From Acephala macrosclerotiorum (lineage: Eukaryota > Ascomycota > Leotiomycetes > Helotiales > Mollisiaceae): a stretch of 64,000 nt of DNA. The stretch is taken from assembly GCA_014904845.1 (NCBI GenBank), contig MU119399.1, positions 39,079 to 103,078 on the forward strand, in the 5' to 3' direction. A program made the position numbers and the translations under genes. Shown here in pieces: positions 39,549 through 52,849 of the stretch. The notes beneath the pieces are model-generated. The model searched no databases and was not told the DNA's origin. It worked only from the letters and a program-made list of their open reading frames with translations. How positions within the stretch are numbered: the stretch's first letter is position 1; each line of letters starts with the position of its first letter.

Positions 39549-39980
39549 TTAAAATCCGTAGTATGTAATTCGTTTACTATCGTTTTTCAAGAACAAATAA
39601 TCGAAAACTGTAGTTTATAGTAGTAAAAAACTTTGATAACATTGTATAAAATCTAAAATCGTAATACTTACTATAAAAACAAGTATTTTAACGACTACGA
39701 AACTCGTAAATACTATAGTAACATATATAGAATTTGATTTCAAAGATCTCATTATCATAGAAAATCGTATTTCGAAAAAATAGAAATTCAAACGATATAC
39801 GTCGATTATCGATAATTAAAAATATATAAATAGACGTCAACAAATCATATTAAAAAGCGCATTTACAACAATTAATTCGTTTTTCTTCAACTCAAATTAA
39901 TATAATCTATAATAGCGTTATAAAATACAATAATATGAAATGTTATTTTCTTTTATTATAGTGAGCAAATTAAAATAGTA
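39549..39980 (+). pseudogene. Decayed reading frame, unrecognised (plus)
   Basis: About 140 codons in one plus frame: VVCNSFTIVFQEQIIENCS, YKNKYFNDYETRKYYSNIY, HRKSYFEKIEIQTIYVDYR, with stops between. The opposite strand also gives a readable frame in part of this interval, so strand is uncertain. Confidence 0.25.
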
Positions 39981-40244
39981 TATATCAGCGCGAATATAGA
40001 CGAAAAAAATGTTAAAATAACGAGACGAAAAAGATATTAAAATAACAATACACTAAGTTTAAATAGTACTAGTACTAATTTACTTTTTTATACAATAAAT
40101 AGAGTTCACATTCTTCTTTTTTTTAAAACACGTAAATAGTAAATCTTTAAAGCACTTTCGATCAAAGTTTTTATCGATAATTTATAATACTAAAAATATC
40201 AAATTTATAGTATACAATAGAATTCAATAACTCGTTATACTTTT

Positions 40245-40570
40245 CTAAACTTTAATTCTTTTTTTTGACTTTTTTCTTTTTTTGAGAAATGGAGTCTTAT
40301 TAGAACTATTATAGTTTCTTTGTAGAGCGTTATCGTTATATACAATATTTGCATTTATAGTACTATTATTATTATCATTGTCGCTTTTCTTTAGTTTCTT
40401 TTTATTTTTTTTACTTTTTTTCTTATTTTTTTCATTATTTTGATTTTCAACTTTTCTATTATCAATACTACTTATAGAACTCTTTTCATTTATTTCTATT
40501 ATCTTTTCAATCACTAGCGCTTTTTTATTAGAAAACAATTTACGCTTTGAATATTTTGAATATTTGAATC
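40245..40570 (-). pseudogene. Low-complexity Lys/Asn-rich open stretch (minus)
   Basis: A 97-codon open stretch that continues upstream as KYSKYSKRKLFSNKKALVIE. It holds EKIIEINEKSS and then a Lys/Asn/Ser-rich tract (KKKSKKNKKKLKK, DNDNNNS) ending in a second basic cluster. Lys-rich tracts arise easily in purine-rich DNA of this composition. If real it was a nuclear, disordered segment of a larger protein. Confidence 0.25.
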
Positions 40571-41906
40571 TTCAAAAAACTAAAACATTATCTATAGTCT
40601 TCTCTAATACCGTCCAATTAATTTTCTATTTAATATAATAAAATTTGTATTTTAATTCAAATTTTATCCACTTATATAATATTTCAACGCTAATTGCATT
40701 TACAATTTAATATGCATATAAATAATAGCGTCAAATTTACTACTTTTTTTTTAGTACAAAAATCGTATAATCGTAGAATTTATTATTAGATTTCCTTGGA
40801 AATCAAATAAAGAAAAAATAGTTTATTTGTATAATAATATATCGTTTTAAATAAAAATCAATTTCTGGACTTTATAATAAGAATCGAACAGGATTTACCA
40901 ACTATAATATTCAACTATTTAAAATCACGATTTCGAAAATCGATGTTTTTAAACTTTAAATAATCAAAAGAACTTCGAATAATCAATAGAAATTGTAATT
41001 AATAATAGAAAAAGAATTTTTATAAAACTTTATTTGCTTTTGAGAAAAACACTATATAATACAAAAAACCTTACCTAGTCCAATTAAATGATTCTAGTTT
41101 GTGTAACCCTGGTCCAATAATAATAAAGTCCTATATTATTCATTTGAAAATAACGATTATAATTGTATTTAATCGTTGCATTTTAAAAAAAGTAACAATT
41201 TTTATTGCGTTTAATTATTGCGTTCTTGAAAAAACAAAGTCTAAATAAAAACTAATCAAAAGATTGATTTGTTTTGATACGTGATTAATTTTATTTTATC
41301 ACTCAACAATTTGAGCTTTTTTTTCGCTTTCAAATTTGAAACGAAAATCTACCTATTCAAATTCTATTGACTACTCTTTAAACTTTTTTTTTAATATTGC
41401 GTTTTTGATTTTTGTTTTTATCTCTGCGAAATATATCATTTATCGCACGATCTAAAAAAAACTTTGTATTTTTATTTAACGAAATCTCAATATCGATCAT
41501 TTGCTAGATTAATTATTGTACTTTTTTTTACAATTTAAATCAAAACATCGCTCTAATAATCGCTAAAAACATTGTCGTAATAATAATAATTATAATAGTT
41601 TTTCTCGGATTTCTTAAAAATTGATTATTAATATATTCAATAGACTACGAATAATAATTCGATTTGATAATAATATAAATCCCGAGGCCTATATAAAAAA
41701 AAGAAATTATTCAATTTATATATTTTTCTATTAATCGTAGAATATATTTCTATTCTATTAACAACTATACCGCGAAGTACTATACGCCGAGTAGAATATA
41801 ATACACAATTATATAAACAATTATTTTTGCGTTTTTCGTTTGTGAAAACAGAAATACGTATATTCCAATATTATTTTTTCTATTTATCATAGTAATAATC
41901 GAGACT

Positions 41907-43140
41907 TTGAATATACTCTTTATACTCGCAATTCTCGATTTCTTCGTTTTTTTTTTCTTTTCAATAAAGAAAACAATTTCGAGTAATTTTTATACTTCGA
42001 GCAATATAAATAAAAAATCGAAGAAATTAATCGATTCAAAGAGAAAAACGAATAAAACATTAAATCCGATCATACTAATAATTACAATTATCGTAAAATC
42101 GAAATATTGATCGATAGTAATTTTGAGAAAGAAAAGAATAGTACTAGTAATTGCTTCGACGAAGAAAATTACGAAAACGAAAAAATCGTCGATATTAATT
42201 ATAGCGAAAATACTACATATTGTTTCTATTGATTTATCGAACTATATAATAGTAGTATTAACGGGATCGATTGCCAATTTACAATTTAACGATCGAAAAA
42301 AGAAAAAACGTTCGCGAGATAAAATTACAAGAAAACAATTTCAAACGATTGTATTTTTAGTATGTAAATAACAAACAAAAAATATTAAAAAAACGTATAA
42401 AAAAAAATTTAATCGATTGAAGTTTAAAAAATATTGTCTAATTATTGAGAAATATAAACGTAAACATATAAACGTATAAATACAAAAAAGATTACTGTCG
42501 TAGTAATCTCATAGTCGATTTTATAGTTTGGTCTAAAACTCGGATTAAATAATTGTATAAAAAGGTGAAATTAAAGTAATTAAATACATGCGATTGATAC
42601 ATATAAAATCTCGCGTTTTAATTGAAATTCCAATTATTTTCTCATTTTACAATTAAAATCTCGCTCAAATATTTACTCAAATCATCGGTTTATTACTATA
42701 CTAAATACCGATTTTGATAAAGAATAAATATACGTTATTTATCGCGAAATTTTTAAAAATATATTCGCAAAACTAAAAAAACGAAATAAAATTCGCAATG
42801 TAATAAAAAAGTACAAAAATTACTATCAAACAAAAAACGAATTAAATTGAGAATTTTATTATGTTTTTCGTAGAAAGCGTTTATTAATTTCTTGAAAATT
42901 GTAATGCGTTTAATTCTAAAGAAGATTTTATTGTTATTATTGATTATTTTGATATTCAAATGTTTTCAATTCAATACTTAGAAAATATTATTATCGGTAG
43001 TAATAACTTATTATAATAATTATTAATCGAGATTACAAGAATTCCGTATAAAAAGAAAAATAAAGCGAACGAAGAAAAAGAAATAGCGGAACAAAAACTA
43101 CTCAAAATCTGATTATAAATATACAAATAAATAAAATTTT
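41907..43140 (+). pseudogene. Decayed reading frame, about 410 codons (plus)
   Basis: Two open pieces (41907-42110 and 42123-42371) are in the same frame, separated by one stop, and the frame continues to about 43140. The N-terminal part is basic and Ser/Thr-rich (KKSKKLIDSKRKTNKT), then DRKKKKRSRDKITRKQFQ. The C-terminal part reads FIMFFVESVY, NCNAFNSKEDFIVIIDYFDI and NEEKEIAEQKLLKI, with about 20 stops in total. Gene-like charge clustering argues for a true relic. I cannot name the family. Confidence 0.4.
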
Positions 43141-43689
43141 AAAATAAGACTTTATTTAAAATATTAAAACTACGATTTTTTTTCGAATTTTTCTACGAAG
43201 TATTTCTTCGTATATACGAAATATTGACGACATTTTTCGAATACATAGAGAAATGATAACGTAATACGAATAATAATAAGTATAAATTTACATTTTAATA
43301 TAAAAATATCGATTAATGCGAAATTATAATTTGATATGAATTTATATTCTATTACAAATAAAAAAATAATAAACATTTAATCGCACTATTTTTATTTGTT
43401 TCTCTTTTTACTTAGACCGTAATTTGATTTAATTAAAAATCCTTGTAAATCTAATTCTTTTTTCGCTTTCAATCTCTCAACAGTCGATTATTCTCTCTTA
43501 AAAGTTTTATTGAGTTCTTTACGTAAAAGACTCATATTTCGACTTTTATGCCTTAAAAGAAACTAATTCCCCAATGGACTTCTTAGTGACAATAGTACTA
43601 GACTATTAAATCTTCAAATGCGTCGTCGTTGAATCTTTCTAATAATATTGCCCGCTAACTCGTTCTCTGAATTGAAAAACCTTGACTCA

Positions 43690-45150
43690 ATATTTACTAC
43701 AACAATCGTTCTCTAATTTGATCAAAGAGTATAATCGAAACAAATTAAAAAGTTATTAATTATTACTCGAAAAAAAAGAAATATAATCGCACTAAACTCG
43801 TCGAGTTTAAACACTTCTTGATCTAGAAATAATTAAAACGCCGTATTATATTCTTCATACTCGCTCTAATTATTGTTTTACTTATTCTCAATAAATCTTT
43901 TTTTTGCGTTTTTTTAAACGTGTTTTCAAAGATTTATAGTATTTTGTAAAAGTTTTTCGAATTCGAATCGAAAATCTTTTTCGACATTTGAAACAAAAAA
44001 TAATAAATCAAAAAAATCGATTATTTTATTTGTCGCTAATTTTACGATACTCGTTATACGACTTTACTCAATCTCAAATTTAATAATACTAAATAATAAT
44101 AAACGAAAAATAGTTTCTTTGTAAAGATTTTCTTTGTAAAATTAATTTAATATTTTTTTAATCTCATCGAATTCCAATAAATAATACTATTGAAAAATGT
44201 AATTGTTATATATCGTTAAAATGATTTTCTCGATTATAATTATACGAAAATGTTAAAACGCTATAGAATTAAATAAAAAGAATTTTCTTAAAATAAAATC
44301 GAGAAAATCGTATTAATATAATTTCGTCGAAATATTTTTTTTGAAATTTATTAGTATTGCAAATAAATTCGAATACTTGAAAGTATTTACTCAAATCAAA
44401 TTCTTATTTTCTGTTAATTCAATGAAAAAAAATCTTTTAATTAGTTTATAGTTTGCCTCTATAAAAACATTGAATTTAGCGACTTTATTAACGAGTTACT
44501 ATAGATCTTTAAGTAAATAATATACTCACAAATCATTGAAATCTAAGTCTTCTAATTCCAACTTCTATTTCTCTTTTTACAATGTACTTTTACAACTTTT
44601 TATTCTCGTTCAAATTCTATTTAATTCGACTTTTTTTTTATTCAATTTTTTTGTTATACTTTCAAGTTTTTCTTGTAATTTATATAATTTATTTTAATGC
44701 TCTATCAATTGCTATTGAACGTCTATAAATATAGTCTCAAAAGCGCTAATTCTTTGGTTTATTTAAACAAATTGTAATTTAAATACGATTATTTCGTTTT
44801 TGAAATCTTTTTATTTACTCGTTTTAATATTTCAAATTTTATACTTTTTTTCAAACTCTTTTTTCAATATAATCTTATTTAATTTGAGCGTTACATTCTT
44901 TGATTAAAGCGTTACTTTCGTTGATTTGAGTTCTACGATCTTATTGTTCTTAGTCGATCGAAATAATACAATCTCGATCTCCTTAACTACGAGTTTTCTG
45001 TTCAGAATTTTATTCTTATTTCTAATCTCACTAAAATCACTACTAATCTCTTTTTTACTAAAAATTCTTTTTAAAATAATATAGAGATTTTTCATATTTT
45101 TTATATACGTTGATTTAACAAAAAACTTAAAAAATCCAATTTTGTTATTA
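43690..45150 (-). pseudogene. Decayed coiled-coil protein (minus)
   Basis: The minus strand keeps one frame from about 44855 to 43690 (about 390 codons, some 20-25 stops). It is joined by a one-base shift to an upstream coiled-coil piece (INESNALIKECNAQI near 44920). Readable segments in order: QRISAFETIFIDVQ, KLYKLQEKLESITKKLNKKK, LELEDLDFNDL, LVNKVAKFNVFIEANYKLIK, ELTENKNLI, ITSIVKLATNKIIDFFDLL, KNAKKRFIENK, SEYEEYNTAF and a C-terminal FLICFDYTL. Long heptad-like helices are followed by a globular end. The pattern recalls a multicopy fungal coiled-coil family seen in repeat-rich genomes, but I cannot name it. A 99-codon open stretch at 44904-45203 lies in the wrong frame and is a shadow. 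Confidence 0.5.
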
Positions 45151-46309
45151 TTACTATTTATATTTACATTTTTTAATATTATATTAATACAACTCGAGTT
45201 CAATAAATAGATTAAAACATAGAAAAAATAAATATTAATCGTTTGAAAAAACAGAATCGTTTAATACTTTAAATTACTCTTTTTCAATTAAATTCGCATT
45301 AAATCGCAAAATTACTAATAAATTTCGAATAATAAGTTTTTTGTTTTCAATAGCAAATTTCAAAAGAAACAAAATAAACTATTCTAAGAATTTATTTATT
45401 ATAAATTTATATATTTCTCAATGTTTTTTTTTCGTTTTGTTTTCGAAACTAAATATTTTTGTAGTACGAATTTATATTTTATTACTATATTTGATTCGAA
45501 ATCGATTTAATCAAATGTTTATAGAACGTTCGTATTTGATCTAATATCCAATAAATTAGCGACAAAATAATTAATTATTCGTACAATTTTGTTTTTTCGA
45601 TAATATACAAATTGAATAATAGTAAATCGTTCGTTATATCAAAATATGCAACTTTGATTAGAAACTCAAAATTACAATATAAAATCGCTATTTTTTTGTC
45701 GTACTATGAATTTATTTAAATTCGTGATTATTAATAAATTCGAATATCTATTAATTGGATTTTCGAGAGAAAAGTTTTGTTCGATGATTATATTTCTTAT
45801 TTGATTGAATTGTATCAATTCTTTTATCGAACAATTAGTCTTGTGAACAATTACTAGAAACGATAAAAAAATGCAATATAAATCGCTAGATAGAATTTTT
45901 TTGTTTGGTTTTAATTTGCTCTAGCGAATTATATTTATATTTTGAGATAATAAATCCTAATAATTAAGCGTTCGCGTGACCTTAAAATAATTTGCAAAAA
46001 ATTTAATCGTTTTGAAAATTCGATTTAGTAAGTCTTTTTCTTTTTTTCAATATTACGCAATTTACTAAAAAAATTTAATTGTTTAAATCGTAAGAAATTA
46101 ACGAGATTAATGCGTATAATTGAAATTTGTAAAACATTTTAATAGTTCTATCCAATAGTTGCACTTACAATTAAAGCTTATTTCAATGCAAAATTATACA
46201 TTTCATAAAAAAATAGAATTCTATTTGCGATTTTATTTATTACGCTCGTTATTACTTACTTTCGAGTCTCAATCACTAACTACTATAACTATTCCCTTTT
46301 CAAGTCTTT
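45151..46309. other. Decayed stretch, strand unclear
   Basis: A 67-codon plus-strand open piece (45341-45544) and a readable but stop-rich plus frame to about 46700 overlap a better minus-strand frame (the methyltransferase relic) at their right end. I see no domain in 45151-46309 and do not assign a gene. Confidence 0.4.
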
Positions 46310-47480
46310 ATCTATAGATTATATGCAACAGTATATGATTATAAATCTATTCATTTATATACTTTTTCTTTATCTCCGCCAATTGCATTTCTATTTGTTC
46401 TCGTTTTTATTTTAAATCTCTAGTTATCGACTTCAGTACAATCGTTTAAACACTATCAAACAAAATCGTTTTTCAATACAATTTTACTACTTTTAACGTT
46501 TTATTATTCGATTATTTATTTATCGATACATGGAAAATTTTTATCGTTATATTAATAAATCCTATATCGCGTATTATATCAATTAGTAATATTGTTGCGT
46601 CGAAACTAATATTTAAATTAACGAGTTTATCGTTAACGAAATTTCAATATTTCGCGATTGAATGATTTAATAATATACTTTTATCGTAGTAATAAAAGCG
46701 ATAGTAAATTTCTTGTATTTTTATCTACTTTTTTGATTTAAAATGTTTATTTTAACGTTAGAAAATGTTTGATTTTATTATAATATATTAAACTTACTTT
46801 AATATTTAGTGTATCAATTTGAGCCAATTTCAAATAATTATAATTATATATCGAAAGTATATATAATCAAAGTAATATTTTAAATAAAATTATAAACTTT
46901 CGATATTATCGATTATAAATTTAACGTTCGACGAAATTCAATTAAATTGAATAGAATTTAAATCGATACTTAAAATATTTGTATTTGAATATTGATTTCT
47001 TACTATAGAGAAATTAATTCAAGTTTCATTCAAATTTCGTTGATTAGATTTACTAGTAATATTTCATATTCCAATCCTAGTATTTATATTCAAAATATTT
47101 TGTAGATTTATTTCTATAGAAACAAAATAAAATCGATAATAAAAACTCGTTATCAAAATATATATTATATTTTCTTTATTTTACTTTGGTTTATCATTTG
47201 AAAAATTGTAATTTTTTTCGTAAAATTTGTAATATTAATAATTATTCTCGAATACGTAGTCTTTAATATTCAATACTAATAATATTAACGTCGTTTTAAC
47301 GTTATTTATTCTATAGTCTATATCGCATATACTAATACTATTATCAATATCGATTGAAATTTCTATTAATTGTAATACTTACTATTTTTCGAACAATTTT
47401 ATATATATAGTAAAATCGCTCGAAAGAATAATCATAGAAACGATTACTATGAAATTGTATTTCTAATAAATGTTATAAAA
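46310..47480 (-). pseudogene. Decayed LaeA-like SAM-dependent methyltransferase
   Basis: The minus strand holds one uninterrupted register of more than 380 codons with about 20-25 stops and no frameshift. In order: an acidic N-terminus (IEISIDIDNSISICDID, as in fungal DxDDSxSxxD starts), YYKFYEKNYNF, then NTRIGIW at 47064-47084 for the SAM-binding motif I (GTGTGIW), DLNSIQFNWIS.NVKF at about 46920-46967 for the acidic-loop region (VDLSPIQP.WVPPN), FDYIYFR, IQEIYYRF, HSIAKYWNFVNDKLV, SFDATILLIDIIRDIGF and a C-terminal EQIEMQLAEIKK. Known homologues (LaeA-like and related) methylate proteins or small molecules and often regulate secondary metabolism. Two of three motif I glycines are lost. The upstream open piece 47571-47834 is in the same frame but has no family match. 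Confidence 0.72.
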
Positions 47481-47870
47481 AAAGAAAACATTAAAAAAAA
47501 AAGTATATACTTTAATTTGTTTAATATAGCGTATATTAGAATTCGAAATCGAATTATAATATTTATACGTTTATTTGCTTCTTTGTAGAATTAATCGATG
47601 ATTATTATCGAGTTTTAAAACGACAATTGTCGTATTACAAAGTTTATTATTTAAATTAAAATTAATAAAAAATAAAAAGCGTGAAATAAAATATAATAAA
47701 TTGCAAATTTTGTCGAAAAATATAATTAGTATACTAAAAACGCGAATAATAAAAATTGTCGATTTAAAAAAACACAAATAAATAATTTTTATAAAATTAA
47801 ACTCTATAATACGTTCGCCTTCGACTGTTTTCACTAATTAATTCGCTTTCTCGAGTTGTTTAAAGTAAAA
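47481..47870 (-). other. Upstream of the methyltransferase relic
   Basis: An 87-codon minus open stretch (47571-47834) reads through in the methyltransferase frame. It is hydrophobic and Ile/Phe/Leu-rich, which in this composition can result from decay. By position it could be the 5' leader or promoter of the methyltransferase. Confidence 0.3.
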
Positions 47871-47900
47871 CGCTAGTAATCGCTAGTGGTCGCTAGCGAT
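47871..47900. repeat. Decamer repeat CGCTAGNNNT, three copies
   Basis: CGCTAGTAAT, CGCTAGTGGT and CGCTAGCGAT follow each other directly, then CACTATTG. The core CGCTAG is nearly palindromic (the third unit holds the full palindrome CGCTAGCG). It lies upstream of the methyltransferase relic, where a regulatory role would be conceivable. Confidence 0.6.
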
Positions 47901-49960
47901 CACTATTGTATATCGTTAAAATAATCAATTATAAGACTTTTCTCAATAAAATCTTATAAAACGTATTTTATAGTTCTCGATATATATCGCTTTAATAATT
48001 TTTTTTTAATACTTTAAAAAGCATTTTGTTTAAATCTTTTCGATATATAATAAAACTTTCTTTTTATTCGAATTTAAAATTCGAGACTATAGTTCTCCAA
48101 AGACTAATAGTTTATAGTAGTGCAATTTTTATTTACAACGCTTTTTATTTAATAAATTGTACGTTTTATATCGACGCCAAATAAAATAATTAAAATAATT
48201 AAACGAAAAAATATTATATACTTGAAAATTTATTTGAATTTTTTTATCTCAATGTATTATTACTATTTAAAATCTTCTATCAAATTTTGTATTAATTGAT
48301 TTATAGTTTTGATTTTTTTTTCTTTTTATTTGTTGATTTTTTTCAAAGTTTTTTTTTTTGCAATTTGGATCTCATTACTTAATAGATTAATTCAAAGAAT
48401 ATTACAATTCGTATTTGAAAAAAGTAATAAAATAATCCAATTATTAAAAACTTTGTTTTTTGAATTATTATTTTATTTATAAAGATTATATCAAATATTA
48501 ATCGTTTGTTTTTGTGTAAACGTTCTATAAATAACTTTGTAATAATCTATTTATATTAGTAATATAACGAGGAATTTAAACTCTTCGTAGTTTTCTTGGC
48601 GCTTTCTTATTTTCGAATTAGTATAATTCATTTCAATAGTATCGATTTTTTTACAAATCAAATTTATGATTTGACGTACAATCAAACTATTATTCTAACT
48701 TCGTATTAATATTTATTAATTAAAAATCCAATTATATATCACATATTTTATTCTTTTTAATTATAACGTTAACTATAAATTTTTATTTGTTTTCTTTTGA
48801 TATATTAACTTTAAATTAAAATCGTATAATCAAATCTTTTATCAATTTAATCTTGCGCGTACAATCCAATTTAAATATCAAATTTTCAATAGTAATCTTT
48901 AAAACTTTTCTAGCGACTAATGTAATATCAATATCGAAAGTATAAAAATCGACAAAAATATTAAAATCGTTAATAAAGATTTTAATATCGCGTTATTGAC
49001 TCGAAACGTATTTTACGTAATACACTACATATTACATACGAAAACGACTCGATTACTCGATGTACGAGAAATTGAAACTCTTTATTATATAGTATGTATT
49101 ACTACTCTATAAAAATAATATAATAAAATAGAATTTAATAATCGAGTATATTATTAAATATAATTCTTTTAGTTTTCACTAATAAAAAACGCGATAAAAA
49201 TTTTCGAAAAAAGATTTCTAATTTAAATTCTCGATATAAACCTAGTAAAATAAACTCAATATAATTCCAAATTTTTAGACTTATTTGAATCACTCAAATA
49301 AAGCGTAAAAACATAAATTTAATATTAATTTAAACGACTATTTATTTAATTGATTTTTATAATAATATTTTCTTACGTCAAAACGTAATAAATAATTCGA
49401 ATAACATTTCCAAAGTCGTATTATATATATATTAAAATCTAATTAAATATTAATACTTTTTTTTTTCGACGCGTTATAAATCGAAAAAAGTAATAATATT
49501 GCGAAAGTGAAAAATTTTAAAGTAATTATAACTTTTGATTTATTTATTCAAACACTTATTATAAATCTTGGAATTTGCGTTTACTTTTTAAAGTACTTTT
49601 TATTTGCAAATAACTAACGATAAAAATTAAATTTGTTGATTTTTAACGCTTTTAGTATTTGAATTACAAATTCGCGAGATTTGTTTTGAGAATAATTTCG
49701 ATTTTACTCGTTTATAAATTTAACATTTGAAGTATTTTAAAAATTGGTAGTTTATTAGTAGAGGTAAATTCACGCAGAAAAAGCGTTATATACACGATAA
49801 TAATCGTTTAATAGATTTAGTATTTATGTTCAATATAAAACGTTATTACGAAGTATCGAGAAAATATTATTAATTTTTATTATTATTTACATGGAACTCG
49901 ATAAATTAATAAATCGATAAAAGAAAATGATTATTGCGATTGTTTAATTCAAACGTTATC
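47901..49960. other. Decayed stretch, nothing recognised
   Basis: AT-rich with moderate GC patches (48590, 49010, 49930). No long consistent frame was established on either strand. Confidence 0.5.
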
Positions 49961-49964
49961 AAGT

Positions 49965-50510
49965 TCGTTAGTAAGCGATGATTGAGTGTTTAAATGAACG
50001 GAGTATAGTGAAAAAATACAAAGAGAAAAGCAAATTTACAATTTTTTATAGTGAAAAAGTTTTATTTTTATATTAAAACTATATTATTTCGTAGGATATT
50101 TCAATTTATGTCTATCGATTAAAATTCAAAAGTTTATTACTACGAAGTCTATATAGTAGATATACAATTTAGAAAATATATTAGTTTTTTATTATATTAA
50201 ATCTGAGTATATTTACTAAAAGAAAATTTCCTGGATTACGTCGATTTTTTCGAATATTCGTTCGACCAAAAAAAAGTAGACCGTATAAAGTATTCAACGA
50301 TCTTTACGTTTTTATTTGTGTGTTTATTCTTAATTTTATATGCGAATAAAAAAGTAAAATGATTATTAAAATTAAACCGTCGATTGTAATATCGTATATT
50401 ATAACCTTAGATTATTTTTTACTATTTGTAAGTATATTATAATCGAAGATAATATTTATTCGATTTTACTTTTTTTTATTTCAAATCTTTGTAATTAAAC
50501 GACGAACGTT
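49965..50510 (+). pseudogene. Decayed reading frame, unrecognised (plus)
   Basis: About 180 codons in one plus frame: SEKIQREKQIYNFL, FIFILKLYYFVGYFNLCLSI, IYNLENILVFYYIKSEYIY, KKISWITSIFSNIRSTKKK, with about 15 stops. Another plus frame is also readable in part, so the register is not certain. Confidence 0.25.
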
Positions 50511-51389
50511 TATTATATTTGTAATATGTAATTCTACGTAGACTTTTTCAATCAATTTCGTATCGATCTAATCGAGAAAAAAATGAATCTTCGTAAATTG
50601 ATTTGAGCGAATACGAAAAAAAACTCGTATTAAAAGTTTAATTGAAAATAGATTTATAGTTAAAAGAATCTACAACGCTTAAATCTTGAATTAGTAATTA
50701 CTATAGTTTTATTTGTAAATATAGAATTTACGACCAATCTAATTATATCGCTATACACACAATATTAAAACTTTGAATATATATATATAATCTAATTAGA
50801 AAAGCATTTCTTTCAAACTATTGAAAAAAGAATATATAGAGAAAAATATACTACAAACAAAAAAAAAAGAAAAGACTACGAAAATAGTTTATAAAGTAAA
50901 TACTTTGAATTTAGAGTTAATAAAAAGATTATACGTAGTAAATATAAAAAACGAAAAAAGATAGAAAAGTACATTCTGTAATTTGCGAATATAGTAATAA
51001 TCAAATTTGCACGACTATATATACTTTGTAAATTTTAACGATTCTCGAATCTCTTGATTTATAAAATCCTTAGTTGCAATTTACTTTAATTGCAATTACT
51101 TTAATTTCAATTACTCTACTTGTAATCTCGACTTTATATCTCTCAAAAGAATATCAAAGAATAGTAACTGTACATTATACTTTATTACATAAAATCAAGA
51201 AAAAAATTAAACTTTTTTTTTATTGAACATTTTTGCATTTTAATAAAAAACGTATAATTTATTAAATAAGAATTGCTAAAAACAAATCTTTTACAAAATT
51301 ATCAATATTTTATTTTTTATAATTCTTTTATTTTTTTCATTTTTCTAAGGAAATTCTATTTCTTTTGTTTTTCTTAAAATTGCATTTTT

Positions 51390-51722
51390 CTATATTTTGT
51401 AGTAATATATTCTTCGAGAGAAAATAAACGGTTTATTAGATCAGTATTAATACTAATTGTATATATTAATCGAGTATTTATTTACAATCTCTACTATAAA
51501 TAGCGACTATAACGTATAATCTTTAGATCTATACGTAGTATATCGACTATACTTACAAATAATCAAAATTACGTCAATATTATCGAATTGCTTTAATTCG
51601 TAGACTTTTTTAATCAAAGTATTTTTTCTTTTGTTTATATTTTTATTTTTTCGTTTTTTTTTAATTTTCTTGTTATTACGTTTAGTAATTTTAGTATTTA
51701 TTTTATACAAAATCTAATCCAA
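51390..51722 (-). pseudogene. Decayed MADS-like domain protein
   Basis: The 67-codon open piece 51507-51710 starts with a strongly basic stretch (NTKITKRNNKKIKKKRKNKN) followed by KRKNTLIKKVYELKQFDNID and VILIICKYSRYTTYRSKD. This follows the MADS-box layout: basic helix, then K-K-A-x-E-L, then a beta strand A-L-I-I and a Gly/Tyr-bearing strand. A short downstream part (SLFIVEIVNKY) is consistent with the W-P-P...EI tail of some fungal MADS-like proteins. The domain would bind DNA as a dimer. The conserved Leu-Cys-Asp part is altered, and the gene is truncated by stops. Confidence 0.45.
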
Positions 51723-52849
51723 TAATCGAAAAGTTTTCTCTATACCATTTAAACGATTTAAAAGTCGTTTTATTGTTTAAAGCGTTGTTTCATTAAAGAC
51801 TCTCTATTATTAATAATTGTTTTTGAAGACTCTTTTGTACTAGTAATCAATAAGTGCACTAGAAACTAGATATAAATACCGAATTTAAATCTATAAAAAA
51901 ATTTGATCAAATTTTTCAAATTAATATAATTGAAAATCGAATTTGAATCTCTTAATTCTAAGAATAGACTTCTTGCAATTAGTTTTCCTTTTTATAATAC
52001 GCGGTTCCAGTTTTTCTCGTTTTTGCCCAGTTCGTTTTTTCGATTACGTTTAAAAGACTTTCTCTACGATCGATTTTTTTTCGCACGATATCGCTATTTA
52101 AAAAACGCGTTTCAAAGAAAATCAATTCGTTTCACTTGTTATAAACGATAAACGAAAAAAATTAATTACTTTACGAGAGAAATATTATATTGATTTGAAA
52201 ACAAATTTTAAAGAAAATCAAATTAAAAATTAATAATCTCAAAAATACTTTTAATTTGTATTATTTGTTTTATTTTTTTAAGTTTTTTTTATTTTAAATA
52301 TTTATTTAATAGTAAATATAAAATCTTATTGTTTGTATTTTGTCGATCTTGAAAAGTGTTTCTCTATCGCTAATATTATCGACAATTTTACTTATTACCA
52401 ATTTCTTTTTACGATTTTATTTCAAATAACAATTAAAAACAAAAGATTTTAATTTTTCATTGATATCGATTTCTCTCTCTAGAATCAAAAACAGTATATT
52501 GTTTCTATTAGTAATCGCAATTTAAAAACACATTAATAGAATTAGAATATTCAAATTAGTATTATATAATTTTATTTGTTTTTTCTTTTTCATATATTTT
52601 ATCGCTATTTGCTCGATCTTAGACGAATCAAAGAAATCAATAAAGAAACTTTGAGCGATTTTTTATACGTCTTGTTTTCGTATTTTGAACGTAATTCGAA
52701 TAACGCTCGAATTCTCTTGAGTTAATAGAATTAAAATCTATAGAAATGAATTCACTGAAATAAATAATAAAAAGTATAATCGTATTTATTGCTTTTTAGA
52801 TCTAGTAATTTCTACTATTTTCGATTCTTAATCGATTATAGTAATAGAA
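51723..52849. other. Decayed stretch, nothing recognised
   Basis: A 73-codon plus open stretch (51930-52151) with Phe/Arg-rich composition has no match I know. The rest is AT-rich with no consistent frame. The C-terminal end of the coiled-coil relic on the minus strand may extend into the right margin. Confidence 0.4.

Noticed and set aside
44904..45203. 99-codon minus open stretch as an independent gene
   Set aside because: The neighbouring frame on the same strand continues the coiled-coil relic (DRRTQINESNALIKECNAQI region); the open stretch is in another register.
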